Positions 53,672 through 63,971 are shown, counted from the first letter of the stretch. The stretch is 64,000 nt of DNA from Limnobacter sp. CACIAM 66H1 (GCF_001601825.1 NZ_LUJK01000006.1:1-64000); one strand, 5' to 3'. Numbers and translations: made by a program. Notes: generated from the letters alone by a model not told the origin.

Positions 53672-55912
53672 ATGCGGGGGGCAATGCAAGCCAGAGAACT
53701 TCAACCTGAGCCAAACCGACCCGATGTGGTCTCTATCGCACAGCTTATTGGACTAGCCTCGACATATTTGCCAGAGGCTGAGATCCGGCGCGTTCGCGAG
53801 GCTTACAAGTTTTCTGACGTTGCGCACTTGGGGCAGTTTCGTGCAACGGGTGAACCCTACGTGACCCATCCCATTGCGGTGGCCGAGCTTTGTGCCAGTT
53901 GGCGCCTGGACAGCCAAGCCATTCAAGCCGCCCTGCTTCATGATGTGATGGAGGACTCGGGCACCACCAAGGAGGACCTGATTGAGCGCTTCGGCGGATC
54001 AGTGGCTGATTTGGTTGATGGGCTTTCAAAACTCGACAAAATGGAGTTTTCTTCCCGGGAAGAAGCTCAGGCCGAAAACTTCCGCAAAATGCTGTTGGCC
54101 ATGGCCCGAGACTTGCGGGTCATTCTGGTGAAGTTGGCAGACCGTTTGCACAATATGCGAACGCTCGACATCATGAGTCCCGCCAAAAAACGCCGCATTG
54201 CTCTAGAAACCCTCGAAATTTATGCTCCCATCGCCCATCGACTGGGCTTGAATGAAATTTTCCGCGAACTGCAAGAACTCAGCTTCCAGCATGCTTACCC
54301 CATGCGCTATGAGGTGCTGAAGAAAGCGGTGTTGGCAGCACGGGGCAACCGTCGTGAAGTGGTGGGCAAAATTCTGGAAGCTGTGGAGAAATGCCTGAGC
54401 GACGCCAACATTGAATGCCAGGTGTATGGCCGGGAAAAGGCCTTGTACGGTATTTACCGCAAAATGATTGAAAAACGCCTGAGCTTTTCCCAGGTGCTGG
54501 ATGTGTACGGTTTCCGCGTTGTGGTGAAAGACATGCCTGGTTGTTACATGGCCATGGGCATGTTGCACCAACTGTTCAAGCCGGTACCGGGCAAGTTCAA
54601 GGACTACATCGCCATTCCAAAACTGAACGGCTACCAAAGCCTGCACACCACCTTGCTGGGTCCATACGGTACACCGGTCGAATTTCAAATTCGCACTGAA
54701 GAAATGCACCAGGTGGCGGAAAAAGGTGTGGCCTCACATTGGCTGTACAAAGGCGAAGGTGAGGCACTCAATACCATTCAAACGCAAACCCACCGCCTGT
54801 TACAAAGCCTGCTTGACATTCAAAACCAGACCGGCGATTCGGCCGAGTTTCTGGAACACATCAAGGTAGACCTGTTCCCGGACGCCGTATATGTATTCAC
54901 CCCGAACGGCAAGATCATGAGCCTGCCGAGGGGTGCAACGGTGGTCGACTTTGCCTACGCAGTACACACCGATGTGGGCAACCATTGCGTGGCTGCACGC
55001 GTGAACCAGGTGATTGAGCCATTGCGTACCATTCTGAAGAGTGGTGATGTGGTCGAAATTATTACCGCGCCTCACAGCCGTCCCAATCCGGTCTGGCTGG
55101 GTTTTGTGCGTTCAGGCAAAGCGCGCTCCGAGATTCGGCACTATTTGAAGTCGATGAACCTTGAGGAAACCGTGCGCCTGGGAAGCCGGTTGTTGGAGCA
55201 GGCGCTTGAGGCAGACCAAATCAAATTGGATAACCTGAGCAATGAGGTTTGGGACCGCTTGCTGAAGGATTCACAAGTCAGCACCCGTGACGAGTTGCTG
55301 GCTGATATTGGCGCGGGTCGGCGTGTGGCACCGGTGGTGGCTCGCCGAGTACTCATTGCTTTGGGAAGAGCCGACGCCAGAGTGGACGCGCCTTCGGGCA
55401 ACCAGGGGGAGGCCCGTGCACCCATCATGATTCACGGTGGCGAAGGCATGTCGGTTCAACGCGCGCCCTGCTGCCTGCCCATTCCCGGTGACAATATTAT
55501 TGGCTATGTGCGCAAGGGCTCAGGCTTGATCATTCACACCGATGAATGCGAAACAGCCCGCAAACAGATTCGCAAGGAACCGGAGCGCTGGACCGATGTT
55601 CAATGGTCACCCGAAATTACCCGCCCATTTGATGTAAATGTAGATTTGCAGGCGGTGAACGAGAAAGGCGCACTGGCCACGATCGCGGCCACTTTGTCAG
55701 ACGCAGGTGCCAACATCACCAACCTGACGATGAGTGATGAAACGGCCTACCGCAAATTGCTGCATTTCACCATTCAGGTGACTGACCGTGTGCACTTGGC
55801 GCGCATTTTGATGGCCTTGCGCAGGCTTGAATACGTGGAGCGTGTGACCCGTGTGAAGGGCCGGGCTTTTGCAAAGGTGCGTTTGCCCGTGGCAGACACG
55901 GCGACACACTAA
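53672..55912 (+). CDS. spoT: Bifunctional (p)ppGpp synthetase/hydrolase SpoT
   Basis: This 746-aa RelA/SpoT homologue has an intact hydrolase domain: YVTHPIAVAELCA, then ALLHDVMEDSG with the catalytic HD and ED (about residues 89-95). The synthetase domain carries GKFKDYIAIPKLNGYQSLHT; the basic xFKD signature marks bifunctional enzymes and contrasts with EFDD in the relA product. TGS (VYVFTPNGKIMSLP), zinc-finger-like (QRAPCCLPIPGDNI) and ACT domains follow. M5 is an alternative start. Copy B of the foldback repeat begins at the stop codon. Confidence 0.96.
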   Translation: MRGAMQARELQPEPNRPDVVSIAQLIGLASTYLPEAEIRRVREAYKFSDVAHLGQFRATGEPYVTHPIAVAELCASWRLDSQAIQAALLHDVMEDSGTTKEDLIERFGGSVADLVDGLSKLDKMEFSSREEAQAENFRKMLLAMARDLRVILVKLADRLHNMRTLDIMSPAKKRRIALETLEIYAPIAHRLGLNEIFRELQELSFQHAYPMRYEVLKKAVLAARGNRREVVGKILEAVEKCLSDANIECQVYGREKALYGIYRKMIEKRLSFSQVLDVYGFRVVVKDMPGCYMAMGMLHQLFKPVPGKFKDYIAIPKLNGYQSLHTTLLGPYGTPVEFQIRTEEMHQVAEKGVASHWLYKGEGEALNTIQTQTHRLLQSLLDIQNQTGDSAEFLEHIKVDLFPDAVYVFTPNGKIMSLPRGATVVDFAYAVHTDVGNHCVAARVNQVIEPLRTILKSGDVVEIITAPHSRPNPVWLGFVRSGKARSEIRHYLKSMNLEETVRLGSRLLEQALEADQIKLDNLSNEVWDRLLKDSQVSTRDELLADIGAGRRVAPVVARRVLIALGRADARVDAPSGNQGEARAPIMIHGGEGMSVQRAPCCLPIPGDNIIGYVRKGSGLIIHTDECETARKQIRKEPERWTDVQWSPEITRPFDVNVDLQAVNEKGALATIAATLSDAGANITNLTMSDETAYRKLLHFTIQVTDRVHLARILMALRRLEYVERVTRVKGRAFAKVRLPVADTATH

Positions 55913-56425
55913 TCGGCTTGGGTTCCGATCTCTTGTCGTTCTTGATCGCCCACTCGGCTTGGGTTCCGCTCTCTCGCCAGAAAACCTGTATTTCCCTTTT
56001 TGATATTCACCCTGACTCACCTCGCTCGGCAAAAAGGCGGGCCGAGTCTCGGTGCCGGCCCATGGCCGACCGTGGCGGGTGAATTCAAACGGGCAGGTTT
56101 TCTTGAAGGCGAGGCGATCGAAACACCGCCGCCGATTGGGCACCAAACACAGCTGCGAGTTACGTGGTGGTGGCGAAGCGCCGTGCGGGACTGGCTGGGA
56201 GCTGAACTTGCAGATGAGCGCACTCTGCGGGTTTGAGCCAACTCGGCAGTGGGATTGCTTGGGGAGCACTTCAAGAAAACCGCCCCGTTTGAGTGGATTC
56301 GCAGCGCTCGGCTACAAGCCGACACCGAGACTCGGCCCGCCTTTTTGCCGAGCGAGGTGAGCAAGAATCCATTCAAAAAGGGATCCAGCGGTTTTCTGTG
56401 CGGAACAAGTAACCCACGCCGAGTT
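55911..56425. repeat. Foldback repeat element, copy B
   Basis: This second copy of the element at 15327-15938 begins at the spoT stop codon with AATCGGCTTGGGTT and repeats the edge motif at 55953. Inner 39-base arms at 56016-56054 and 56323-56361 are perfect complements. Compared with copy A, the left arm reads AAAAAGGCGGG instead of AAAAGGGCGGG and the right arm changes in step (CCCGCCTTTTT against CCCGCCCTTTT), so pairing is preserved. The right edge is AACCCACGCCGAG (56411-56423). It fills the 563-bp gap between spoT and greB. No gene is credible inside. Confidence 0.85.
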
Positions 56426-56475
56426 GGCCAGAAACCGCAACGGTGACCATTCAAGTTCAGCTCGCAGTCACCCAG

Positions 56476-57033
56476 TCAATCGATCACATACCGCACTTCG
56501 ACAATCTCAAGCTCATCACGCCCTGCAGGTGTCATCAATTGCACAACATCGCCCTCTTTTGCTTTCAACAACGCACGCGCCACCGGAGAAATCCAGCTGA
56601 TGTGACCCTTGGCAGTGTCTACCTCATCAACGCCCACTATTTTTACAGTCAGTTCCTCACCTTTTGAATTGATGTAGGTGACTGTAGCGCCGAAGAAAAT
56701 ACTCTCAAGTTCCTGCTGCGTGGCGGGGTCTACCACCTCTGCAATTTCAGTGCGCTTGGTAAGAAAACGAATTCGGCGATCAATTTCACGCAGGCGTTTT
56801 TTGCCGTACAGGTAATCTCCATTCTCGGAGCGATCCCCATTGGACGCCGCCCAAGACACCACAGACACCACTTCGGGCCTCTCGGTTTTCACAAGATGGG
56901 TAAGTTCGTCGCGCAAGCGGCGGTAACCTTTGGGTGTGATGTAATTTTTCAAGCCTTGAGGCAAGGCCGGGCTCGCATCGGGACCGTCGTCCTCGAATTC
57001 TGAATCGTTTTCTTTGGTGAAAGCTTTGCTCAT
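56476..57033 (-). CDS. greB: Transcription elongation factor GreB
   Basis: This 185-aa factor rescues backtracked RNA polymerase by stimulating transcript cleavage. It has the N-terminal coiled coil (YITPKGYRRLRDELTHLVKTERPEV in parts YITPKGYRRLRDEL and THLVKTERPEV) with acidic tip residues in the DRSENGDYLYGKKRLREID segment, diagnostic of GreB over GreA. The C-terminal domain is FKBP-like. A 28-residue acidic N-terminal extension makes it longer than the usual 158-160 aa. It is convergent with spoT, the repeat lying between them. Confidence 0.92.
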   Translation of the reverse strand: MSKAFTKENDSEFEDDGPDASPALPQGLKNYITPKGYRRLRDELTHLVKTERPEVVSVVSWAASNGDRSENGDYLYGKKRLREIDRRIRFLTKRTEIAEVVDPATQQELESIFFGATVTYINSKGEELTVKIVGVDEVDTAKGHISWISPVARALLKAKEGDVVQLMTPAGRDELEIVEVRYVID

Positions 57034-57135
57034 GTCTTTTCTCGTGAATTGCCCGACTAGACAGCCTCAGCAGAAGTGTGCAGGATACAGGAAAGCGGTC
57101 GTTTCTTTGCCAATCACACCATCATAAATCCTTCA

Positions 57136-58854
57136 ATGACGACAGAACAGGAAGCGCCAAGAATCATTGTTGTCGACGACAGCGACGATGACTTTCTTTT
57201 GATCAAGCGGCAGCTGACAAAAACCTGGCACACCGCCGTTGTCCGGCATGCCCATAGCGAGGAAACGCTGAGAACAACACTGGATGACCTCGAACCCGAC
57301 CTGGTGATCTGCGACTATTCCATGCCTCAACTGACGCACGACAGAGCCATCGAGATGGTTCAGACCCTGCGACCTGAAACACCCATGATTCTGCTTTCTG
57401 GACTGGCCAGCGACGCCCTGGGTGTACAAGCCATGCATGAAGGAGTGCGCGACTATGTGGAAAAATCCAAACCCGAGCGCCTGATTCCGGCCGTCCGCCG
57501 GGAAATACACACTCACCGGCTTCGCCGGGAAAAACTATTGCTTGAACAGGCCCACAGGCGGGCAGTCTACTTTGATGCAGCCACCGGTTTTTTGAACCGC
57601 CAAGGATTGGTAAAAACCCTCTCTGGTCTAAGCACAAATTCTGGTGAGGACAATGACCTGTGCCTGTTGAGCGTGAACGTGTCGAGAAACCAGGCACGCC
57701 GCCCTGAGGTGGACCCACGCATCCGGCGCAACATGCTGGAAAAGATTGTGGAACGGATTCGGGACACCTTCAAACAGGACATTCTCTGTCGATGGTCTGA
57801 CAATGTGCTGGTGGTGTTAACCAACAAGCTGGACTGGAATGCGGACAACACTTCGGTGGCGGATACCCTGTGTGAGTTTGAGGCGAACCTGAACCGCGTA
57901 TTTACTGTTGACAACATTGCAGTGCGGCCCAATATGCGTTTGGGGCTGGCGCGCCCCGGCGTGCATGGTCAACATGCAGCCGAGCTGGTCACGCATGCGC
58001 AGTCGGTGGCGCATGTGATCGAATCGCGCGGCTTGGAACTGTTGAATGTTCTGGATGCGGAAATCCATGACCTCGCCAAACGCCGAAAAACGATTGAACT
58101 GGGCTTGGCCAAAGGGATTGAAAGCAACGAACTGGTGTTGGACTTTCAGCCGATTGAAGATCTTAAAACGGGCCGTATTTGCGGTCTTGAGGCCTTGGTG
58201 AGATGGACCCACCCCGAATTGGGTCGGATCATGCCAAGCGAGTTTATTGGCGTTGCCGAAGATTCAGGCTTGATTGATGCACTGGGTGACTGGGTGATTG
58301 AATCGAGCAGCAAAAAAGTGCTGGAGTTGCATCAACAAGGGCACATGCTCTGGTGCGCGGTCAATTGCTCGGCGGGGCAATTGCTGAACCCGGAGTTTCC
58401 GGCCAAAGCCCAACAAACCATTCGCCATGCAGGGCTTGATCCCAAGTGGATTGAGTTTGAAGTCACCGAATCGGCAGCAATCGATGACATGAGCCGCACC
58501 GTGGACGCGCTCAAGAAACTGAAGGCGCAGGGTTCGCAAATTGCCATGGATGATTTTGGTACTGGCTATGCTTCGCTGAACTACTTGCGCCAACTGCCCG
58601 TGGATGTCCTGAAAATCGACAAAAGCTTTGTGATGGATTTGCTCGAGGACAAAAACAGCCACATGATTGTAAAAGCCGTGATTGACCTTGCGCATGCATT
58701 GGGCCTGATTGTGCATGCTGAGGGGATTGAAACTGCAGAGCAGCGCGAGAGCCTGATCCAGATGGGATGCGACAGGCTTCAAGGCTATTGGTTTTCGCGT
58801 CCTATGGACCTGGAGAGCCTGAAAAACTGGCTCAACAAGACCGGGCTTCAGTGA
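57136..58854 (+). CDS. Response regulator with degenerate GGDEF and EAL domains
   Basis: This 572-aa protein has an N-terminal receiver (IIVVDDSDDDFLL; acceptor Asp in DLVICDYSMPQL, about residue 60). A GGDEF-like domain follows in which the signature motif is lost (CRWSDNVLVVLTNK). The C-terminal EAL domain (about 325-570) keeps its key residues: EALVRWTHPELG, the NCSAGQLLNPEF region, DDFGTGYASLNYL and KIDKSFV, AEGIET. It should therefore be a cyclic-di-GMP phosphodiesterase switched by phosphorylation. ATG 57136 was chosen over the longer frame at 57076. It neighbours the cheBDR genes, suggesting a link to motility. Confidence 0.88.
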   Translation: MTTEQEAPRIIVVDDSDDDFLLIKRQLTKTWHTAVVRHAHSEETLRTTLDDLEPDLVICDYSMPQLTHDRAIEMVQTLRPETPMILLSGLASDALGVQAMHEGVRDYVEKSKPERLIPAVRREIHTHRLRREKLLLEQAHRRAVYFDAATGFLNRQGLVKTLSGLSTNSGEDNDLCLLSVNVSRNQARRPEVDPRIRRNMLEKIVERIRDTFKQDILCRWSDNVLVVLTNKLDWNADNTSVADTLCEFEANLNRVFTVDNIAVRPNMRLGLARPGVHGQHAAELVTHAQSVAHVIESRGLELLNVLDAEIHDLAKRRKTIELGLAKGIESNELVLDFQPIEDLKTGRICGLEALVRWTHPELGRIMPSEFIGVAEDSGLIDALGDWVIESSSKKVLELHQQGHMLWCAVNCSAGQLLNPEFPAKAQQTIRHAGLDPKWIEFEVTESAAIDDMSRTVDALKKLKAQGSQIAMDDFGTGYASLNYLRQLPVDVLKIDKSFVMDLLEDKNSHMIVKAVIDLAHALGLIVHAEGIETAEQRESLIQMGCDRLQGYWFSRPMDLESLKNWLNKTGLQ

Positions 58855-58855
58855 G

Positions 58856-59995
58856 TTAGATGCGAACGGCTGAACGTCCGCCGATTTTCGAGAGGTAATC
58901 AAGCAGACGCTTGGCGATCATGTTCAGTGGCACCACCTCATCGGCGGCACCCAGGGCGATTGCTTCGCGCGGCATGCCGAATACCACGGAGCTGGCCTCG
59001 TCCTGGCAAATATTGTAGGAACCCGCTTTTTTCATGTCAGCCATGGCCTGTGCACCGTCTTTGCCCATCCCGGTAAGCATGATGCCCACGATATTGCGTG
59101 GCGAGACTTCCTGGCCTGACTTGAACAGCACTTCCACCGACGGGCGATGACGGTTGACCGGCTCAGAATCCGAAAGCTGACAAATGTAGTTGGCACCACT
59201 TCGCCCCAACAACAGGTGTTTGTCACCTGGCGCGATGTAGGCATGACCTGGCAACACGCGCTCACCGTGCACGGCTTCTTTCACAGTGATGTTGCACACC
59301 TGGTTTAAACGATCTGCAAAGCTTTTGGTAAAACCGGCAGGCATGTGTTGAGTGATCAAAATCGCAGGGCTGTCTTTGGGCAGTTGCTCCAGAATGACTC
59401 GAATGGCTTCGGTGCCGCCAGTAGATGAACCGATCAATACCAGCTTCTCAGTGGCTGCAAAGCGGTTGCCAAGTGCATTGTTGGTGGGCACGGGCTTGGC
59501 CGCCTCGGCAGGAACAACCATGCCGGTCACCGGATCAGTTTGCGCTGCTGCTGGTTGAACAGCAGACTTTGGGGGCAGCCGGTTCAGACGAAAACGCGCA
59601 GCATAGGCGGCACGAATTTTGTCGGTAATTTCGTTGGCATAATCGATCATGCCTTGGCTGATGTCCAGTTTGGGTTTGGTCACGAAATCAACTGCTCCAA
59701 GTTCAAGGGCGCGGAAGGTTACATCGGTTCCACGTTCGGTCAGTGTAGACACCATCAACACCGGCGTGGGCCGCAAACGCATGATTTTTTCAAGAAACTC
59801 AATGCCATCCATTTTTGGCATTTCAATGTCGAGTGTAATCACATCGGGATTGAATTTCTTGATTTGATCTCTGGCGATGAATGGATCGGGTGCCGTGGCC
59901 ACGGTCTCCATGTCGCGCTGTGAATTGATGATCTTGCTCATCAGGTTTCGGATCAAGGCCGAGTCGTCTACCACCAACACTTTGATTTTGTTCAT
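58856..59995 (-). CDS. cheB: Chemotaxis response regulator protein-glutamate methylesterase CheB
   Basis: This 379-aa protein has a receiver domain ([14 protein letters not shown]; acceptor Asp in [13 protein letters not shown]) and a methylesterase domain with Ser in [10 protein letters not shown] (about 192), His in [12 protein letters not shown] (about 218) and Asp in [10 protein letters not shown] (about 313). It removes methyl groups from chemoreceptors in adaptation. The linker of about 40 residues ([11 protein letters not shown]) is ordinary. It is last in the cheR-cheD-cheB operon, with an 11-bp gap from cheD. Confidence 0.96.
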   Translation of the reverse strand: MNKIKVLVVDDSALIRNLMSKIINSQRDMETVATAPDPFIARDQIKKFNPDVITLDIEMPKMDGIEFLEKIMRLRPTPVLMVSTLTERGTDVTFRALELGAVDFVTKPKLDISQGMIDYANEITDKIRAAYAARFRLNRLPPKSAVQPAAAQTDPVTGMVVPAEAAKPVPTNNALGNRFAATEKLVLIGSSTGGTEAIRVILEQLPKDSPAILITQHMPAGFTKSFADRLNQVCNITVKEAVHGERVLPGHAYIAPGDKHLLLGRSGANYICQLSDSEPVNRHRPSVEVLFKSGQEVSPRNIVGIMLTGMGKDGAQAMADMKKAGSYNICQDEASSVVFGMPREAIALGAADEVVPLNMIAKRLLDYLSKIGGRSAVRI

Positions 59996-60006
59996 CTCAC
60001 TGGCCC

Positions 60007-60609
60007 TTAGAAAAACACAATGTCGCCATTGACGGGGTCTTTGTTGATCTTCTCGCTGTAACGCTTTTCCTGCTGCAAGGCGGCTGAATTGGCGCTGGCC
60101 ACTCGCTCAACGCGCACTGCACTGGTTTGGGTATTGAAACGAATGCGACGGCTGTGCGGTCCACCCAAATCGGATGCAACTACTTTGATTCTGTCTTTCC
60201 GCAAAAAATCGATCACGAACTCGGCATTGCGGCGTCCAACGTGCTGAGTGTGCAAGGCGCCTGTAATGTTGGCACCTCCGAACACTTTGGCAGTGAGATG
60301 CTCTCGCTTGGCGCCCATGGTCAACAAGTCGTTGATCAAGCATTCCATGGCATAGAGGCCATAACGCAAGGACTTGGTTTTGTCGCCCAGGCTGCGGGCC
60401 TCAGAAGGTGAATCCGGCAGCATGAAATGATTCAGGCCCCCAATCTTTCGATGACTGTCCCACACACAAGCGGAAACACAGGAGCCCAGCAAGGTGGCAA
60501 TTTCCGCAGGAGCCCATGACACGAAGTAATCGCCGGGCATGATGATTTTCTTCACCAGCGCTGGTGCAGCAGGTACTGCAACCGGTGCAGCCAAAAGCCC
60601 GGTACTCAT
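60007..60609 (-). CDS. cheD: Chemoreceptor glutamine deamidase CheD
   Basis: This 200-aa enzyme deamidates receptor glutamines. The active-site Cys is in [14 protein letters not shown] (about residue 46) and the His is 17 residues later in [15 protein letters not shown] and a C-terminal [12 protein letters not shown] complete the fold. The start overlaps the cheR stop by 4 bp. It serves as the in-window reference for the CheD-like small protein at 37564. Confidence 0.95.
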   Translation of the reverse strand: MSTGLLAAPVAVPAAPALVKKIIMPGDYFVSWAPAEIATLLGSCVSACVWDSHRKIGGLNHFMLPDSPSEARSLGDKTKSLRYGLYAMECLINDLLTMGAKREHLTAKVFGGANITGALHTQHVGRRNAEFVIDFLRKDRIKVVASDLGGPHSRRIRFNTQTSAVRVERVASANSAALQQEKRYSEKINKDPVNGDIVFF

Positions 60610-61598
60610 GCAGTAACCTGACGCGACTGACCTTCACCACCTGTGCCGGTTTTCGCGGCCTTGTCAGTGTTGACGGTGTATACGGTTTTACCACGCAGGG
60701 TGAAATAGTCTCGCGCCATGGCAAAATTCTCAGAGTGACCTGCGTACAACAAGCCATTTGGATTCATCAGAGGAGCAAACCGCTTGAGGATTTGCAACTG
60801 CACATCTTTCTCAAAATAGATCATGACATTCCGACAGAAAATGGCATCAAAGCCGGGTCGCAGGGACCAGACATTGTCCATCAGGTTCAGCTTTCGGAAT
60901 GTCAACAATGCTTGCACCTCGGGGCGTACACGGATCAAGCCTTCGCTTTCGCCTTTCCCCTTCAAAAAATACTTGCGCAGGATTTCATCGGGAATTTTGT
61001 CGACCTGGTCCATGCGGTACACGCCTTTTTTGGCATGGTCCAACACCTTGGTATCAATGTCGGTGGCCAGAATACGCACGGGCGGATTCATGCTATTGAA
61101 GGCTTCCATGGCGGTAATCGCCATGGTGTAGGGCTCTTCACCGGTTGACGCTGCGCTGCACCACAACTCAATTCGCGCATTGCGTGAAAGCGATTGCAAC
61201 TGTTTTTTCAGAATGTCGAAATGATGTGCCTCACGGTAAAAGGATGTGAGGTTGGTGGTCAGCGAATTGGTGAAGTGCTCCCATTCCGGGTTGCTTGCAT
61301 TGGACTCCAGCGCATCCAGATAGGTGGAAAAACGGTTGTGGTTACAGGCGCGCAAGCGACGGGCCAATCGGCTGTACACCATGCTTTGTTTGCTGGGTGC
61401 CAGTGAAATTCCCGCAATTTTCAGGATGAGCGCGCGTACCCGGGCAAAGTCCTTGTCATTGAACTCGAATTCACGGTCGGCATTGTCATCGCTTAACAAA
61501 CTGCGATTGACCGCTGCGGCGGCCTGTTTTGCACCGGCTACAGCATCGTTGGCGTATTGGGCTTTGGAGAATTCAAATTTCACTGGGGGTCGGTTCAT
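60606..61598 (-). CDS. cheR: Chemoreceptor methyltransferase CheR
   Basis: This 330-aa SAM-dependent methyltransferase acts on receptor glutamates. It has an N-terminal helical domain (FARVRALILKIAGISLAPSKQSMV in parts FARVRALILK and AGISLAPSKQSMV), then the SAM-binding core ELWCSAASTGEEPYTMAI, LATDIDTKVL and FDAIFCRNVMIYF. It is first gene of cheR-cheD-cheB. CheA, CheW and CheY are not in the window, so the rest of the pathway lies elsewhere. Confidence 0.96.
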   Translation of the reverse strand: MNRPPVKFEFSKAQYANDAVAGAKQAAAAVNRSLLSDDNADREFEFNDKDFARVRALILKIAGISLAPSKQSMVYSRLARRLRACNHNRFSTYLDALESNASNPEWEHFTNSLTTNLTSFYREAHHFDILKKQLQSLSRNARIELWCSAASTGEEPYTMAITAMEAFNSMNPPVRILATDIDTKVLDHAKKGVYRMDQVDKIPDEILRKYFLKGKGESEGLIRVRPEVQALLTFRKLNLMDNVWSLRPGFDAIFCRNVMIYFEKDVQLQILKRFAPLMNPNGLLYAGHSENFAMARDYFTLRGKTVYTVNTDKAAKTGTGGEGQSRQVTA

Positions 61599-61778
61599 CA
61601 GGGCCTTTGTCGCGGGGTTAACACAATTTGGGAGGTGCCCCGACGCGAATGAGTTCTATACCCTGATATGTTCCGATAAGATGAACAAAATAATGCAAGG
61701 ATTAAAACCTTGAAAGGGCGTTATCTCTCGCTTTGATCCTGCACACAACAATAAAAACCAACAACAAGCGAACAGACA

Positions 61779-63317
61779 ATGAGTGATTCCAAAGGACTAC
61801 CCCCTTCATTGCTGGACATCAGTAACTTTTCAGATGGTGGATTGAAAGTACTGGTGGTGGAAGACAATGATTCGGACTTTGAGCTGATGTGCTACCGCCT
61901 TAAACAAGGTGGATTGAAGTACACAGCGACGCGGGTAGACCGCATCGAAGATTTGCGAAAATGCCTGGAACACGAGGAGTGGCAGGTGGTGATTTCGGAT
62001 CACAACCTGCCTGGCTTCGGCTCTGAGGAGGCCCTGCGTGTGGTGCGCGATTCGGGGCTGGACATTCCTTTCATTATTGTGTCAGGCAGCATTGGTGAAC
62101 ATGTCGCAGTCGAGGCCATGCGTGCGGGTGCCGACGATTATTTGATGAAAGACAAAATGGCGCGTCTGGTGCCAGCCATCGAGCGTTCCTTGCGGGCTGC
62201 AAATGAACGGCGAAGCCTGGCCGCAGCTGAACTGGCGCAGCGGGAGTCTGAGCGTCGGTTTGCAGCCATCGCAGAGAATATTCCAGGCATAATTTTTCAA
62301 ATGCAATCGGGCCCGTCAATGCCCCGCCCCACCGTACCTTTTGTGAGCGAAGGTGTGGTGCGTCTGTTTGGTGTGCCGCCGAGGTTGTTTCTCGAAAATC
62401 CACATTATTTCTTCGAGCAGTTTGAACCCAACGATGCCGCAACCCTTTTTGAGCTTTTGATGGACCCGCCCAAACCTGGCGTGCCGGTGAGTTGGGAAGG
62501 TCGAATCAAGAACTACGGCAAACGCGAATCGCGTTGGGTCTACATGAACGCAGTAGCCAAACCTCGGGGCAGCATGTTTGTGTGGGATGGCGTGTTGCTC
62601 GACATCTCGGATCGCAAACAGGCCGAAGAACGCTTGCTGAATGCACAGACCGAGTTGCGCCTTGTAACCACCGAGTTTGAGAAAAGACGGGAACAGGAAC
62701 GCGGCGCAATTGCCCGTGAAATTCACGATGACATGGGCGGATCGCTCACCAAGTTAAAAGCAGACGTGGCCTGGCTGAACAAGAACATGACTCTGGATGT
62801 TGCATCGCAAGAAAAGCTCGATGACATGCTGGAACTGATTGAACATTTGCTGGCGAGCAGCCAGCGGATCGCCAAGGATTTGCGCCCCGGAATTCTGGAC
62901 TACGGCTTGATTCCTGCCCTGGAGTGGCAGATGAATGACTTCCAGAAGCGCACCCAGATTGAGGGCACGTTCCAGTGCAATGTTGAAGAACTGGACCTGG
63001 ACAGCGAACAAAGCACAGCGTTGTTCAGGATCTTGCAAGAGGCCCTGACCAACATTGTGAAACATGCACAGGCCACACGGGTTGACGTGGAACTGTTTGT
63101 AACAGAAAGTGAATTAACACTGGAGATTCGTGACAATGGTCGAGGAATCGAGAATACTGATAAATTGAAAGAAACATCGTTCGGCCTTCGTGGCATGCAA
63201 GAACGGGTTGCAGCCTTTGAGGGTTGGGTCGATGTCAGCGGATCCTTGGGATCCGGGACAACGGTCATGGTTTCGATACCAAGAAGCATTCAGACAGGTG
63301 AGGCGGGAAATGATTAA
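61779..63317 (+). CDS. Receiver-PAS-HisKA_3 histidine kinase
   Basis: This 512-aa cytosolic kinase has an N-terminal receiver (VLVVEDNDSDFELM; Asp in VVISDHNLPGFG, about 70), a PAS domain (about 166-285), and the HisKA_3 dimerisation helix with phospho-accepting His in AIAREIHDDMGGSLTKL (about 312). The HATPase domain has ALTNIVKHAQAT and DNGRGI, then FGLRGMQERV. This is the NarX/DegS-like class that pairs with LuxR-type regulators, and one follows with an 8-bp overlap. Confidence 0.93.
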   Translation: MSDSKGLPPSLLDISNFSDGGLKVLVVEDNDSDFELMCYRLKQGGLKYTATRVDRIEDLRKCLEHEEWQVVISDHNLPGFGSEEALRVVRDSGLDIPFIIVSGSIGEHVAVEAMRAGADDYLMKDKMARLVPAIERSLRAANERRSLAAAELAQRESERRFAAIAENIPGIIFQMQSGPSMPRPTVPFVSEGVVRLFGVPPRLFLENPHYFFEQFEPNDAATLFELLMDPPKPGVPVSWEGRIKNYGKRESRWVYMNAVAKPRGSMFVWDGVLLDISDRKQAEERLLNAQTELRLVTTEFEKRREQERGAIAREIHDDMGGSLTKLKADVAWLNKNMTLDVASQEKLDDMLELIEHLLASSQRIAKDLRPGILDYGLIPALEWQMNDFQKRTQIEGTFQCNVEELDLDSEQSTALFRILQEALTNIVKHAQATRVDVELFVTESELTLEIRDNGRGIENTDKLKETSFGLRGMQERVAAFEGWVDVSGSLGSGTTVMVSIPRSIQTGEAGND

Positions 63318-63939
63318 GGTGCTGCTGGCAGATGACCATGCATTGCTTCGGGGAAGCCTGAAGCAGTTGCTGGATGACACAGGCTTTGTACAGGTGGTAG
63401 CCCAGGCGGGCGAATATTCGGAAATCATGAAAGCCATGACTTCCAACACGGTTGATTTGGCAATACTGGACATTTCAATGCCGGGTAAAAACGGTGTGGA
63501 TATTGTCAAGATCCTGAAGGACAAATACCCTGCCCTGAAAATCCTGATGTTGTCGATGCACCCTGAAGACCAGTACGCAGTGCGCTGTTTGAAGGCCGGC
63601 GCTTCCGGCTACCTGACCAAGAATACCGCCCCTGAAAAACTGGTGGATGCCATCCAGGTGATTGCAGCGGGCCGCAAGTACATCACTCCTGAATTGGCAG
63701 AATCTCTGGCCAGCCACTTGACTGAGGACTCTGAAAAACCACTGCACGCCTCGCTCAGTGACCGTGAATTTCAAACCATTCGCATGATTGCTGCAGGCAA
63801 GAAGCTGAGCGAAATTGCGGATGAGCTGTCGCTGAGCCCGAAGACTGTAAGCGTTTACCGGGCGCGGATTCTTGAAAAAATGCGCATGAAAACCAATGGT
63901 GAACTCACGCGCTATGCGTTGGAGAACGGGCTGATCTAA
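63310..63939 (+). CDS. NarL/FixJ-family response regulator
   Basis: This 209-aa regulator has a receiver domain (IKVLLADDHALLRGSL; acceptor Asp in LAILDISMPGKNG, about 54) and a C-terminal LuxR-type HTH (LSDREFQTIRMIAAGKKLSEIADELSLSPKTVSVYRARI in parts LSDREFQTIRMIA and LSLSPKTVSVYRARI). The ATG at 63310 overlaps the kinase gene by 8 bp, so the two form a coupled two-component system. A longer frame to 63190 would run inside the kinase gene and is rejected. Confidence 0.94.
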   Translation: MIKVLLADDHALLRGSLKQLLDDTGFVQVVAQAGEYSEIMKAMTSNTVDLAILDISMPGKNGVDIVKILKDKYPALKILMLSMHPEDQYAVRCLKAGASGYLTKNTAPEKLVDAIQVIAAGRKYITPELAESLASHLTEDSEKPLHASLSDREFQTIRMIAAGKKLSEIADELSLSPKTVSVYRARILEKMRMKTNGELTRYALENGLI

Positions 63940-63971
63940 GCTTGCTCGGCCGTTCGTTAACTGCCTGATCA

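Noticed and set aside
55913-56454. Open frames of up to 145 codons on the minus strand between spoT and greB
   Set aside because: Same palindromic repeat as at 15327-15938; the frames mirror each other and change where the repeat changes.
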